From an uncultured Pseudomonadota bacterium (GTDB lineage: Bacteria; Myxococcota_A; Bradymonadia; Bradymonadales; GCA-2716585): a stretch of DNA of 37,889 nt. Position 1 is the stretch's first letter. Every line of letters begins with the position of its first letter. Of this stretch, positions 10,023-18,454 are shown in pieces. The translations under genes and the position numbers were made by a program. The DNA lies in NCBI GenBank assembly GCA_937123825.1, contig CAKZKQ010000602.1, positions 1 to 37,889 on the forward strand, given 5' to 3'. Under the pieces are notes generated by a model. That model had not been told where the DNA came from, searched no databases, and was given only the letters and a program-made list of their open reading frames with translations.

Positions 10023-10562
10023 TCAACGCGTGGCGTTGACGTTCAACGCGTCTTCGATGGCGTTAAGGAAGGTGTCCCAGGGTGGCAGACCTTCAATGTA
10101 GAGGACGGCCTCTTGTTGGGGGGTGACGAGCCAGATGGTGGGGGTGGAGCGCACGCCCCATTGGTCCTGCACGGTGGTGGGGGCGACGCTATAGGCGAAG
10201 GGCGCGTCGCTGGCGACCCGCGCGGCGTCAAAACAAGACTGTCCCTGGCCGATGACGACTTGCTCAATGGTTACGGCGCGTTGGACGAGGTCGGATTGGG
10301 CCGATGTAATGGTTTGCAGGGCACGGTGGCAGGCTGCGCACCAGTCGCTGGTGAAGATGTAGAGCGTGGCGCGGGGCTGACCGGCAAGCGGTATGGCGCC
10401 TTCGCGGGCAGGGGCGCACTGGGTGGGCGGCTGGGGCGCGGGGGTTTGGGGGATGTGCTTGATGATGTGGGAGACGGCGCTGGGGGCGCTGGGGTGTGTG
10501 CAGGCGCAGGCCAGCGCGCAGAGGGTCACCAGGAGCGCGTCCCTGAAGATCATACGGGACAT
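10023..10562 (-). CDS. Thioredoxin-like envelope lipoprotein
   Basis: 179 residues. The start is the ATG at 10562, which overlaps the TAA of the TonB receptor gene by one base (TAATG). This is a strong sign of translational coupling and rules out the longer Arg-rich frame. The N-terminus has a hydrophobic segment ending ALACAC, likely a lipoprotein signal. The thioredoxin fold follows: ATLYIFTSDWCAACHRALQT with CAAC at 75-78, then QWGVRSTPTIWL carrying the cis-proline. The active site WCAAC differs from cytosolic WCGPC. An extra Cys occurs in GQGQSCFDA. Role inferred: a periplasm-facing thiol reductase or oxidase, perhaps acting on the Cys pair of the upstream receptor. Confidence 0.87.
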   Translation of the reverse strand: MSRMIFRDALLVTLCALACACTHPSAPSAVSHIIKHIPQTPAPQPPTQCAPAREGAIPLAGQPRATLYIFTSDWCAACHRALQTITSAQSDLVQRAVTIEQVVIGQGQSCFDAARVASDAPFAYSVAPTTVQDQWGVRSTPTIWLVTPQQEAVLYIEGLPPWDTFLNAIEDALNVNATR

Positions 10563-12829
10563 TAGAGGGAACCTCTGAGGCCGCCAAAGACGGTGCGGGG
10601 CTGGGCAGGCCCGTAGACGTAGTTGGAGTCGCGGTCGGGGCCACGATCGAGGTCGCGCTGCCTGGAGTCGAGGATGTTGCGGGCGCCGACAAAGAACTCG
10701 ACGGTGGCCTCTCCGACCACCAACTCGACCCAGGAGATGTTCAGGCTCCAGTTGGCGAACCATTGGGAGGTGTTGACCTCAAGGGGTTCGGCGCCGGCGT
10801 CGTAGCGGGGCACGAGCATGGGTCCAGTCAGCTCCACACCGCTTTGGAGTTGGAGCATGCCGACGCGCAGCAGCCCGTCGGCGTAACCATAGTGGAGCGG
10901 CGTGCGGAAGATGCGCTTGCGGCCAAAGTCTTCGTCGGGTTCGTCGTTGGCGGCGCGCTCAAAGGTCCAGCCAGCGCGCAGGGCAAAGGACGGGGTCTGG
11001 TAGCTGGCCTCGACTTCGGCGCCGACGACCACTGTGGTGCCTCGGTTGGAGCGCAACAGCTCTTCTTCGTCGGTGGAGGGGTCATCGTCTTCGTTGAGGA
11101 CAAAGGCGTTGCTCAGGCGCGTCATGTAGCCGTTGATGCCAAAGCGCAGGTCTTGCCCGTCTTGGAGGCGGGTGATGGCTTGGACCTGCTGGCTGACGCT
11201 GAAGGAGCGTTCGGGGCCAAGGTTGGGGTCGTTGAGGATGAGCCGGGGGGAGCCGCCGACGGTCTCGATGTGGAGGTCTTCATCGAAGGCCTGAGGTGCG
11301 CGGAAGCCGGTGGAGACCGCCGAGCGCAGGCGCAGCCAGGGTGTGGGGCGCAGCATGAGGGCGCCCCGAGGGCTGATGATGGGGTTGTCCAGCTCGCTGT
11401 GGCTGTCGATGCGGGCGCCGATGACGGTTTCAGCCCACTTGACGGGGATCCAGGAGTGCTGGGCGTAGGCGCCAAAGACGGTGTAGGTGGCGTCGATCTC
11501 GCGGTCATAGCCAAGGTATCGGTCTTCGATGTCGTCGATGTTGAGCTGTGCGCCCAGGGTCAGGACCTGGGGTCCAGCGGCGTCAAAGCCGATGTCGACG
11601 TGGGCGTCACCGACGTGGAGTGGGTTGGTGGTCTTGCCGTAGCCGCCAAGCGCCAGGCGTTCGGTGTCAAAGTCTTCGCGGAAGTCTTGATTGGGCAGGC
11701 CGGTGGGCGGCAGTGAGGGGTCCACGCCGCCGCCTGCGCCGTAGTAGGAGCGGCGGTCGGTGTAGGCCAGGGCGTAACCAAAGCTGTAGCGCAGGTTTTT
11801 GGAGAGCTGTTGTTCCCAGCGCAGTTCGGCCTGGAGGCGTTGGGTCTGGAGTTCTTCGGCGATGTCGGCTTCGTGGGGCGGGAGGTCGAGTTGGTCGCCG
11901 CCTCGGCGGTATTCGTTGAGGGCGTGGAAGGACAGGCGCAACATGGAGTTGGGCGCGGGGGTGATGAAGATGCTGGTGCCGGCGGCCAGTTGGTTGAGCT
12001 TGGTTTGGTCGGAGAAGGCGTCGTCGTTGAGATCGAGTTCGTCGCGCATGCGTGTGGTGGCAAAGAAGTGCGCGGCGATCTTGCCGGAGTTGCTGACGAT
12101 GGCGCCGTCGCCGCTGAGGCGAAGGTCGGGGGCGCGCAGTCCGACGTGCTCGTAGCTCACCAGGGCGCTGGCGAAGGGTTGGCGCGGGGCTCGGGTGATG
12201 ATGTTGATGACGCCCGCGACGGCGCTGGGTCCGTAGAGGGCGGAGCCGCCCCCTTTGACGATCTCAACGCGGTCGATGATCTCGGCGGGGAGTTGTTCCA
12301 GGCCGTAGACCCCGGCCAGGCCGGAGAAGGTGGGCAGACCGTCGATGAGGACCTGGGTGTAGGCGCCGTTGAGGCCGTTGAGGCGCAGTTGGGTGAAGCC
12401 GCAGTTCTGGCAGTTGGTTTCGACGCGGACGCCGGATGTGTAGTTGATGGCCTCGGCCAGGTTTCGGGCGTTGCGCTGCTCGATCTGGTCTCGGTCGATG
12501 GTTTGGGTGCGCACGGGGGCGTCGTCTTTGGGGCGCGCGCTGCGGGTGCCGGTGACGACGATGTCTTCGGTCAGCTTCAGTGGGTCTTCACCATCGGTGG
12601 TGGCTGCTGCCTCATCGGTGCCCTCGCTGGTCAGGTCGAGTTCGTCTTCATCAATGACGATGGGTTCATCGCCGTCGCCTTCATCTTCAGCGGGCTCAGC
12701 ATCGGCCTGTGCGGGATCTTGCTGGGCAGCGGGCGCTGGGCTTTGTTGGGCCTGAGCGAGTGTGGGGAGGGTCAGCGCGGCGGTGATGAGACAGAGGATG
12801 GTGTTGCGTGTGGGTTGGCGGTGGTTCAT
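10562..12829 (-). CDS. TonB-dependent outer membrane receptor
   Basis: 755 residues. The signal peptide, MNHRQPTRNTILCLITAA.., ends TLAQAQQ. A long acidic/Pro linker (about 30-85) precedes the TonB box EDIVVTGTR. The plug domain has LAEAINYTSGVRVETNCQNC, then GFTQLRLNGLNGAYTQVLIDG, GLEQLPAEIIDRVEIVKGGGSALYG and AVAGVINIIT. The NCQNC pair in the plug recalls a receptor subgroup that I associate loosely with haem, cobalamin or metal uptake; the ligand is not determinable. The barrel follows to residue 755, ending FGGLRGSL, not the usual terminal aromatic. No ribosome site is visible before the ATG at 12829, and the upstream region is AT-rich. It is first in a probable operon with the thioredoxin-like gene. 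Confidence 0.92.
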   Translation of the reverse strand: MNHRQPTRNTILCLITAALTLPTLAQAQQSPAPAAQQDPAQADAEPAEDEGDGDEPIVIDEDELDLTSEGTDEAAATTDGEDPLKLTEDIVVTGTRSARPKDDAPVRTQTIDRDQIEQRNARNLAEAINYTSGVRVETNCQNCGFTQLRLNGLNGAYTQVLIDGLPTFSGLAGVYGLEQLPAEIIDRVEIVKGGGSALYGPSAVAGVINIITRAPRQPFASALVSYEHVGLRAPDLRLSGDGAIVSNSGKIAAHFFATTRMRDELDLNDDAFSDQTKLNQLAAGTSIFITPAPNSMLRLSFHALNEYRRGGDQLDLPPHEADIAEELQTQRLQAELRWEQQLSKNLRYSFGYALAYTDRRSYYGAGGGVDPSLPPTGLPNQDFREDFDTERLALGGYGKTTNPLHVGDAHVDIGFDAAGPQVLTLGAQLNIDDIEDRYLGYDREIDATYTVFGAYAQHSWIPVKWAETVIGARIDSHSELDNPIISPRGALMLRPTPWLRLRSAVSTGFRAPQAFDEDLHIETVGGSPRLILNDPNLGPERSFSVSQQVQAITRLQDGQDLRFGINGYMTRLSNAFVLNEDDDPSTDEEELLRSNRGTTVVVGAEVEASYQTPSFALRAGWTFERAANDEPDEDFGRKRIFRTPLHYGYADGLLRVGMLQLQSGVELTGPMLVPRYDAGAEPLEVNTSQWFANWSLNISWVELVVGEATVEFFVGARNILDSRQRDLDRGPDRDSNYVYGPAQPRTVFGGLRGSL

Positions 12830-13100
12830 GGCGTGATATTAAGAAGCTCAAAATTCAAAAATTAGACAAGACTAAGTTAGACATGCCTCAACTCATATTG
12901 AGCCTCACAAAAGATGTCAAGGCGTTTGGATGCATGGGTGTGGGCAGTGGTGTGGGGCGAGCCGAAAAACCACCTGACATTTTTACAGGTTGTGGGGTGG
13001 ACCTGGGGTGGGCCAGCGGTTAGATTCTGGCGGTGGGCAGGCAGGCTGGAGATGGGCTTGTGGACGGCCCAAAAGACGGTCTTGAACAAGAGGTGAGCGC
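12830..13100. promoter_or_regulatory. Divergent promoter region, TonB receptor / uvrC
   Basis: An AT-rich block (about 12835-12910) stands out from the GC-rich surroundings, next to the receptor start. It contains CTCAA-CTCATA-TTGAG (12887-12902), a 5-bp-arm inverted repeat inside two GCCTCA copies (12885-12890 and 12902-12907). This could be an operator. I do not see a Fur-box-like sequence. The uvrC side has GAGGTG (13090-13094 area) as the ribosome site. Confidence 0.4.
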
Positions 13101-14999
13101 GTGAACGAGCCCCTGCCCCCATCCAAAGAGCACTCTCAGGAGGATTTTGCCGGTCCTGGAGACACGATCCCCGAAGCGCCGGGGGTTTACATCATGAAGG
13201 ACAAGCAGGGCAAGATCATCTACGTGGGCAAGTCGGTGAACTTGAAGGCCAGGGTGCGGTCCTATTTTTCGGGGGGCGATCCGAGGCCGTTTGTGAAGCG
13301 ATTGGGGAAGCTGTTGGGGACGATCGAGACGATTGAGACCCAGAGCGAGACCGAGGCGTTGCTCCTTGAGAACAACCTGATCAAGCTGCACAAGCCGCGC
13401 TTTAATGTGATGCTGCGCGACGACAAGAATTATCTGTCGCTGCGGATCGATTCCAAGGAGAAGTGGCCCAGAGTGGAGGTGCGCAGGCGGCGCGCGGCGG
13501 CCAGCAAGAAGGACACGGGCAAGTATTTTGGGCCGTATCGTTCGTCAAGGGCGTTGAGACAGACGATGGGCCTGTTGGGGCGGCACTTCATGCTGCGGAC
13601 CTGCCCGGATCACGTGCTCAACAACCGCTCGCGGCCTTGCTTGCAGTACCAGATCAAGCGCTGCCCGGCGCCGTGCGTCCTGGACATCAGCAAAGAGGCT
13701 TATCAGGACAACGTCCAGGAGGCGATCCTCTTTCTGGAGGGGCGCACCGAGGAGCTGTCGGGCAAGCTGACGGACAAGATGATGCAGGCCTCGGAGGCGA
13801 TGGAGTTTGAGGCCGCCGCCCGGTATCGGGATCAGCTCTCGGCCATCACCAAGATGATGGAGCCGCAGCAGGCGGACAACCCGCACGGGCTCGATCAAGA
13901 CGTCTTTGGGCACTACCGCGAGGGGGATCGGCTCACGATCCAGCTCTTGATCATCCGCAACGGCCGGATGGAGGGCACCGAGGTCTTCTCGTTCAAAGAC
14001 CACGACGTGCCCGACGAGGAGGTCTACTCCAGCTTCCTGAACCTCTACTACCAGGGCGGTCAGACCATTCCCAACGAGGTCATCTTGCCGGTGGATCTGG
14101 AAGACGCCGTAGCCCTTGGGGAGTTGCTGGGGCAGATGCGCGGGACCAAGGTTGCGGTGACGACGCCCAGGCGAGGACGCAAGCACGATCTGGTGCAGAG
14201 CGCCATGCGCAACGCCCAAAACACCTTCAAGAGCCAGCAGGCAGGCCAGGATCACACGCAAGATTTGCTGGAGAAGCTGCAAAAGGTCCTGAAGCTGCGC
14301 AACTGGCCCGACCGGATTGAGTGCTTTGACATCTCCAACTTCCAGGGCAAGCAGGTGGTCGGCTCCATGGTGGTCTTTGAAAACGGTCAGATCGCCAAGG
14401 AGGCCTACCGCCACTTCAAGATCAAGACCGTGGATGGTCAGGACGACTTCGCCAGCATGTACGAGGTGCTCCAGCGGCGCCTGAAGCGCACCGTGGACGG
14501 GGACTGGCCCAAGCCGGACTTGATCGTCATCGACGGCGGCAAGGGCCAGCTTGGCCAAGCCGTGACGCTGATGCAGGATCTGGGCATCCACGACGTGGAT
14601 TGCATCGGTCTGGCCAAGAGCCGGGTGGCCTCGGATGTAACCAGCAGCACCGTGGAGCGCTCGCTGGAGCGGGTCTTTTTGCCGGGGCGCAAGAACCCGC
14701 TGATCCTGCGCCAGAACAGCGCCGAGCTTTTTCTCCTTCAGCGCGTCCGCGATGAGGCGCACCGCTTTGCGATCACCTTCCACCGCTCCCAGCGGCGCAA
14801 AGCGACCCTCAAAAGTACTCTGGATGATATCCCAGGGGTGGGTCCGGGGCGACGCAAGGCGCTGCTGGAGCACTTTGGCGCGGTGGCCAAGATCCGCAAC
14901 GCGTCCATTGAAGAGTTGTCGGCGGTCTCAGGGATCAGTCAAAAGTTGGCGCGCCAAATCTTTGCGTTTTTCAACTCTGAGCAGGCTCTGGAGCCTTAA
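13101..14999 (+). CDS. uvrC: UvrABC excinuclease subunit C
   Basis: 632 residues, normal for UvrC. The GTG at 13101 has AGAGGTGAG upstream. The GIY-YIG nuclease domain reads PGVYIMKDKQGKIIYVGKS (about 27-45), making the 3' incision. A Cys cluster (RTCPDHVLNNRSRPCLQYQI, then CPAPC) follows at about 165-195. The UVR motif for UvrB binding is near residues 225-255. The RNase H-like domain for the 5' incision includes IECFDISNFQG, DLIVIDGGKGQL and an ...RDEAHRFAI.FHR.. segment. Helix-hairpin-helix motifs at the C-terminus read DDIPGVGPGRRKALLEHFG and ISQKLARQI. All landmarks are intact. It acts with UvrA and UvrB in nucleotide excision repair; neither is encoded in this window. Confidence 0.97.
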   Translation: MNEPLPPSKEHSQEDFAGPGDTIPEAPGVYIMKDKQGKIIYVGKSVNLKARVRSYFSGGDPRPFVKRLGKLLGTIETIETQSETEALLLENNLIKLHKPRFNVMLRDDKNYLSLRIDSKEKWPRVEVRRRRAAASKKDTGKYFGPYRSSRALRQTMGLLGRHFMLRTCPDHVLNNRSRPCLQYQIKRCPAPCVLDISKEAYQDNVQEAILFLEGRTEELSGKLTDKMMQASEAMEFEAAARYRDQLSAITKMMEPQQADNPHGLDQDVFGHYREGDRLTIQLLIIRNGRMEGTEVFSFKDHDVPDEEVYSSFLNLYYQGGQTIPNEVILPVDLEDAVALGELLGQMRGTKVAVTTPRRGRKHDLVQSAMRNAQNTFKSQQAGQDHTQDLLEKLQKVLKLRNWPDRIECFDISNFQGKQVVGSMVVFENGQIAKEAYRHFKIKTVDGQDDFASMYEVLQRRLKRTVDGDWPKPDLIVIDGGKGQLGQAVTLMQDLGIHDVDCIGLAKSRVASDVTSSTVERSLERVFLPGRKNPLILRQNSAELFLLQRVRDEAHRFAITFHRSQRRKATLKSTLDDIPGVGPGRRKALLEHFGAVAKIRNASIEELSAVSGISQKLARQIFAFFNSEQALEP

Positions 15000-15084
15000 A
15001 AACGCCCGCAGCCCTCCCCTTTGCGCCTGATGCCAAGGTCAGCAAAGTGCCTGAGCGCCGATGGTGTTGACATCAAAAACCAAT

Positions 15085-15140
15085 GAACCCAATGCACCCT
15101 CACAGGCATTTTATCAATGCGGGTGCATTGGATTGGGTTC
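15085..15140. repeat. Nested inverted repeat
   Basis: CAATGCACCC (15090-15099) pairs perfectly with GGGTGCATTG (15121-15130). Inside the loop, GCATT (15106-15110) pairs with AATGC (15116-15120). Outside, GAACC (15085-15089) can pair with GGTTC (15136-15140) across a short bulge. No T-tract follows, so it does not look like a simple terminator of uvrC, whose stop is 85 bases upstream. It could be a protein-binding site or a small structured RNA. Confidence 0.65.
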
Positions 15141-15375
15141 CCTTGCAGGGTCACTCAAGACCCCACTAACCACCGCACACACGACCTCAACGGCGCACGG
15201 ATTGAAGCGTGGGTTGCCACCGGCTCGCAGAACCCAAAGCCTCCACACCGACAACATCCACACTTTCTACCCCCACTAAAGAATAGACTGAACACAACAT
15301 CAAACTTGCCAAACCAACACCCGTGAGAACAATGTTTGCACATAATTTAAAATGTTGGTTGATTTTTACACCACG

Positions 15376-15392
15376 AATGATGTATTCAGTAT
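15376..15392 (+). promoter_or_regulatory. Shared upstream element, kinase 1 copy
   Basis: AATGATGTATTCAGTAT lies 84 bases before the chosen ATG. The kinase 2 copy at 18681-18697 (AATGATGTACTCACTAT) matches at 15 of 17 positions, although most surrounding DNA has diverged. It is a candidate common regulatory site. Confidence 0.5.
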
Positions 15393-15476
15393 TTACAGAA
15401 TGAAGGTGTTATGCTCCTGATTAAAAGAGCACCCCCAACACCATGTTCACCAACCGCTCATGCCGAGGTCCCCAAC

Positions 15477-16862
15477 ATGAGCTTTCGTCATTCAGACCAG
15501 CGCTCAAACAACAATCTGCGCTCCCACCACATCCCACAACCCCACTCTGGCCAAACAGTGCTGGGAGGGTTTGTGCTGGAAAAAATCCTTGGTGAAGGCA
15601 CCTTCGCCACCGCCTGGCGCGCCCAACAAATAGGCACTGAGCGCAAGGCCGTGGTCAAGATCGCCCACCCTCACCTGGTCCAGGGAGAACACCGCAAGAT
15701 CGTCGAAGCGCGCTTTGCCTCGGAGTTCAAGGCCGCCTCTGAAGTCCAGCACCCGTGCCTGGTGACCGTCTACACCTGGGGAAAGGTCGAGCAACACCTG
15801 CCCGCCATTGTCATGGAGTACCTGCCCGGCAAGACCCTGGCACAGGTCCTCCACAAGCGGGCGCCGCTGCCAATGTCCACCTGCCTCAAGCTCGCCGGTC
15901 GCCTGGCCAGCGCCCTTGTGGCGGTCCACGAAGCTGGCATTGTCCACCGCGACGTATCCCCCAACAACATCATCCTGTGGCGCACCAAGCAAGGCCAGGT
16001 CTCGTGCAAACTGCTCGACTTTGGCGTCGCTCACCTCGAACAAGCGCAGCGCTACACGCACGGGCCGGTGGGGACGCCGCTCTACATCGCCCCAGAGCAA
16101 CTCTACGGCCAATGCACGCCCGCCTCGGACGTCTACAGCCTGGGCGCCGTCATGTGGTGGATGCTCACCGGAAAAGAACTCCACGACACCCTGCGCAACA
16201 CCCAGGGGGCCAACGCCCACAACCCCCCGCCAGACATCTGCCAATATGCCCCAGGGTTGCCCAAGGAGATGGGCAACCTGATGCGCGCCATGCTCTGGCC
16301 TAACCCCAACCGCCGCCTGAGCGCCCAGGACAGCCTGGGTCACATCAACCGGCTGCTGGCAAACTTCTCAGAAGCCCCGCGCAACCAAACGTCCCTCCTG
16401 GGCCGATCTTCGCACTCCGTCGCCCCGCGCCCCAGACCATCCAAACCGGCGACCCCCGCGCTGATGCGCTCCGCGCCGCTCTCAAGTGGCACGCACAGCC
16501 CGCCGTCGTCCACGGGCAGCGGCACCCTGCCCGGCATCGGCAACACACGACGCTCATCGTCGCTGCCCCCCAAACCCCGCGCCGCTGACATCGAGCAGTT
16601 CCTGGGCGCCATGCCCATGTGGCTGGTCGAATTGGAGGGCGCACTCCACGAGCGCCGCGACACACAGGCGCTGGGTCTGGCGCTGGAGATCTCGCGCGGC
16701 GCCCAGAGCGTCCACGTCAACGCCATCTCCAGACTGGCCGAGGTCATCATCGAGATGAAACGCGCCGGTTTGCACGAAGATGCCAAAACAATGCTGCCCA
16801 GCCTGGAAGACGCATACAAAAACTCCTTTAGAGAGTTGATGCGCATGATGACCATGTCGTGA
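15477..16862 (+). CDS. Ser/Thr protein kinase with C-terminal HPt-like domain (kinase 1)
   Basis: 461 residues. The start at 15477 follows GAGG and matches the paralog start. It has a complete Hanks-type kinase domain: glycine loop GEGTFATAW (39-47), catalytic Lys K61, catalytic loop HRDVSPNN (D159), DFG (181-183) and APE (205-207). SPNN instead of KPSN is common in myxobacterial kinases. No transmembrane segment is visible, so it is likely cytosolic. After a Ser/Pro linker (about 300-370), a helical C-terminal domain begins DIEQFLGAMPMWLVELEGAL and contains LALEISRGAQSVHVNAISRL. The pattern matches HPt four-helix domains (AHTLKGSA replaced by ALEISRGA), without the phospho-His. A 62-base gap separates it from the TusA-DsrE2 gene. 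Confidence 0.9.
   Translation: MSFRHSDQRSNNNLRSHHIPQPHSGQTVLGGFVLEKILGEGTFATAWRAQQIGTERKAVVKIAHPHLVQGEHRKIVEARFASEFKAASEVQHPCLVTVYTWGKVEQHLPAIVMEYLPGKTLAQVLHKRAPLPMSTCLKLAGRLASALVAVHEAGIVHRDVSPNNIILWRTKQGQVSCKLLDFGVAHLEQAQRYTHGPVGTPLYIAPEQLYGQCTPASDVYSLGAVMWWMLTGKELHDTLRNTQGANAHNPPPDICQYAPGLPKEMGNLMRAMLWPNPNRRLSAQDSLGHINRLLANFSEAPRNQTSLLGRSSHSVAPRPRPSKPATPALMRSAPLSSGTHSPPSSTGSGTLPGIGNTRRSSSLPPKPRAADIEQFLGAMPMWLVELEGALHERRDTQALGLALEISRGAQSVHVNAISRLAEVIIEMKRAGLHEDAKTMLPSLEDAYKNSFRELMRMMTMS
16065..16184 (+). repeat. 120-base tract identical in both kinase genes
   Basis: Every base from CCGGTGGGG to AACTCCAC matches 19342-19461, including third codon positions. The tract covers activation loop, APE and following helix codons. 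Flanking codons differ at many sites. This fits recent gene conversion between the paralogs or strong constraint on this segment. Confidence 0.85.
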
Positions 16863-16924
16863 CCTTCTCAAAAAGCGCTGGTCACCCCCCAGACAAGCGT
16901 CAACCCGTACGGAGCCCCCAAACC

Positions 16925-18454
16925 ATGAGCCTCTCTCCTGTCCCCATGAAGTTCGATTGGCGCGGCCTGTCTTGCCCTGCGCCCATTCTGGAAACCGCCC
17001 GCGCCGCCCGTCAGATCGGTGACCAACCCGCAGTGCTGGAGATCCTGGCCGATGACCCCGCCTTTCCCACGGACATGAAGGGCTGGTGTAGGGCCTCGGG
17101 CGCCCAATTGGTCGACATCCAGCAGCGCCAGGATGGCAGCTTCCAAGCCCGCGTGGCGCTCAACGCCGACCGCATCTCCGAGCCCCCGCGCCAGGCACAA
17201 GACGACCAACAAATGCAGGAGATCGATCGCCTCTTTGGAGAGATCGTCAACGAAGCCCAATCCACCCAGGCAGACCCCGTTCGGCTGATGGACTTCCGAG
17301 GCATGTCTTGCCCCGGACCCATCGTTGAACTGGCGCGCATGGTCCGTGACCACGATGGCTCTCAGTGCCAATGGCAGGTCATGGCCGACGACCCCGCGTT
17401 CCCGCTGGACCTCAAAGGCTGGATCAAACACTCGCCGTTGCAGCTCGATCACCTCGAAGAGCTCCCAGGCGGCCAGTTTCGGGCCATGCTCAGCACACGC
17501 ACCAGCCACGCTCCGGCGGTGTCCTCGGCGCCCATCATCAAATCTCAGCCTCCCGTGCAGGCTGCCCAACCGATGATGACCCCCATCGCAACCCCTCCAA
17601 GACCAAAGCGGCCCGCGGCCCCTTCGACACCATCGATGCGGGTTCCAACGCCACCACCCCCCGCAGCCTCCAAGCACGCCGACGCCGCCATGACGCTGGA
17701 GCTTGACCCCGCACAACCCGAGGTCCGCACCAAACGACTCAAAGCCGTCGAAAACCTGGGCCTTGAAGGTCAGAAAGTCGTGCTGCGCTGCGCCAACCCC
17801 GCTTTCAGCAAAGAACTGATGAAGTGGTGCAGCGACGGCGGCCACGAACTGATCGAAATGCACCGCGCTGAAGGCTCCATTGAGGCCATCTTGACCATGG
17901 GCCACGGCGCGCCCGAGACCACGGCGCTGGCCCCGCGACAAAACGCGGCGCTGGCCGTCGAACCCCAAGAGCGCCAGTGCACACTGCTGGTCCTCCACAA
18001 CGAGTTTGAAGCGCTGATGGCGTCCTTGATGACCGCCAACGCTGCTGCGGCCACCGGCATGAAGGTCCGCATCTTCTTCTCGTTCTGGGGCGTCAACCTC
18101 CTGCGCGGTGAAAAAGCACAAGGACCCCCGAAGAAAAAACCCTCTTTTCTTCAGCGCGTCTTCAAATGGCTTATGCCCACCGGTCCTGGACGCCAGCAAC
18201 TTGGCAAACTCAACTTCGGCGGTTTTGGCACCAACATCATGCGCGGCATCATGGCCGAAAACAACATCATGGGACTGCCAGCGCTGATGGAAGCCGCCAA
18301 AGACCAAGGGGTCGAATTTGTCATCTGTACCACCAGCATGACCATCATGGGCATTGACTCCAATGACCTGATGCCGCTGCCCAACCTCGATTACGGCGGC
18401 GTGGCTGCCTTTGTCGACGCCTCGCGCACCTCCGACATGAGCCTGGTCTTCTGA
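16925..18454 (+). CDS. TusA-TusA-TusA-like-DsrE2 fusion protein
   Basis: 509 residues from the ATG at 16925, with GGAG about 11 bases upstream. A GTG at 16859 overlapping the kinase stop is an alternative start. Domain 1 (8-80) has RGLSCPAP with C17; domain 2 (119-192) has RGMSCPGP with C129. These are the CPxP sulfur-carrier motifs of TusA, whose Cys holds a persulfide. A Pro-rich linker (200-250) leads to a third TusA-like unit (256-325). It keeps GQKVVLRCANPAF and the MKWCSDGGHELIEM pattern but has DPAQP where the Cys should be. Domain 4 (350-509) is DsrE2-like: CTLLVLHNEFEALMASLMTA, FSFWGVNLLRG, then FVICTTSM with C468 as the likely persulfide Cys. TusA and DsrE2 act together in sulfur relay; fusing three TusA units to DsrE2 is unusual. 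It lies between two kinases. Confidence 0.9.
   Translation: MSLSPVPMKFDWRGLSCPAPILETARAARQIGDQPAVLEILADDPAFPTDMKGWCRASGAQLVDIQQRQDGSFQARVALNADRISEPPRQAQDDQQMQEIDRLFGEIVNEAQSTQADPVRLMDFRGMSCPGPIVELARMVRDHDGSQCQWQVMADDPAFPLDLKGWIKHSPLQLDHLEELPGGQFRAMLSTRTSHAPAVSSAPIIKSQPPVQAAQPMMTPIATPPRPKRPAAPSTPSMRVPTPPPPAASKHADAAMTLELDPAQPEVRTKRLKAVENLGLEGQKVVLRCANPAFSKELMKWCSDGGHELIEMHRAEGSIEAILTMGHGAPETTALAPRQNAALAVEPQERQCTLLVLHNEFEALMASLMTANAAAATGMKVRIFFSFWGVNLLRGEKAQGPPKKKPSFLQRVFKWLMPTGPGRQQLGKLNFGGFGTNIMRGIMAENNIMGLPALMEAAKDQGVEFVICTTSMTIMGIDSNDLMPLPNLDYGGVAAFVDASRTSDMSLVF

Larger units (their letters stand above)
15000..15476. other. Intergenic region before kinase 1
   Basis: No gene supported. It holds a nested inverted repeat (15085-15140, separate entry), then an AT-rich stretch (15275-15410) likely containing the kinase promoter. 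The 17-base element shared with kinase 2 lies at 15376-15392. An in-frame ATG at 15411 preceded by AAGGTG could extend the kinase by 22 residues. I prefer 15477 because the paralog aligns from there. Confidence 0.5.
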
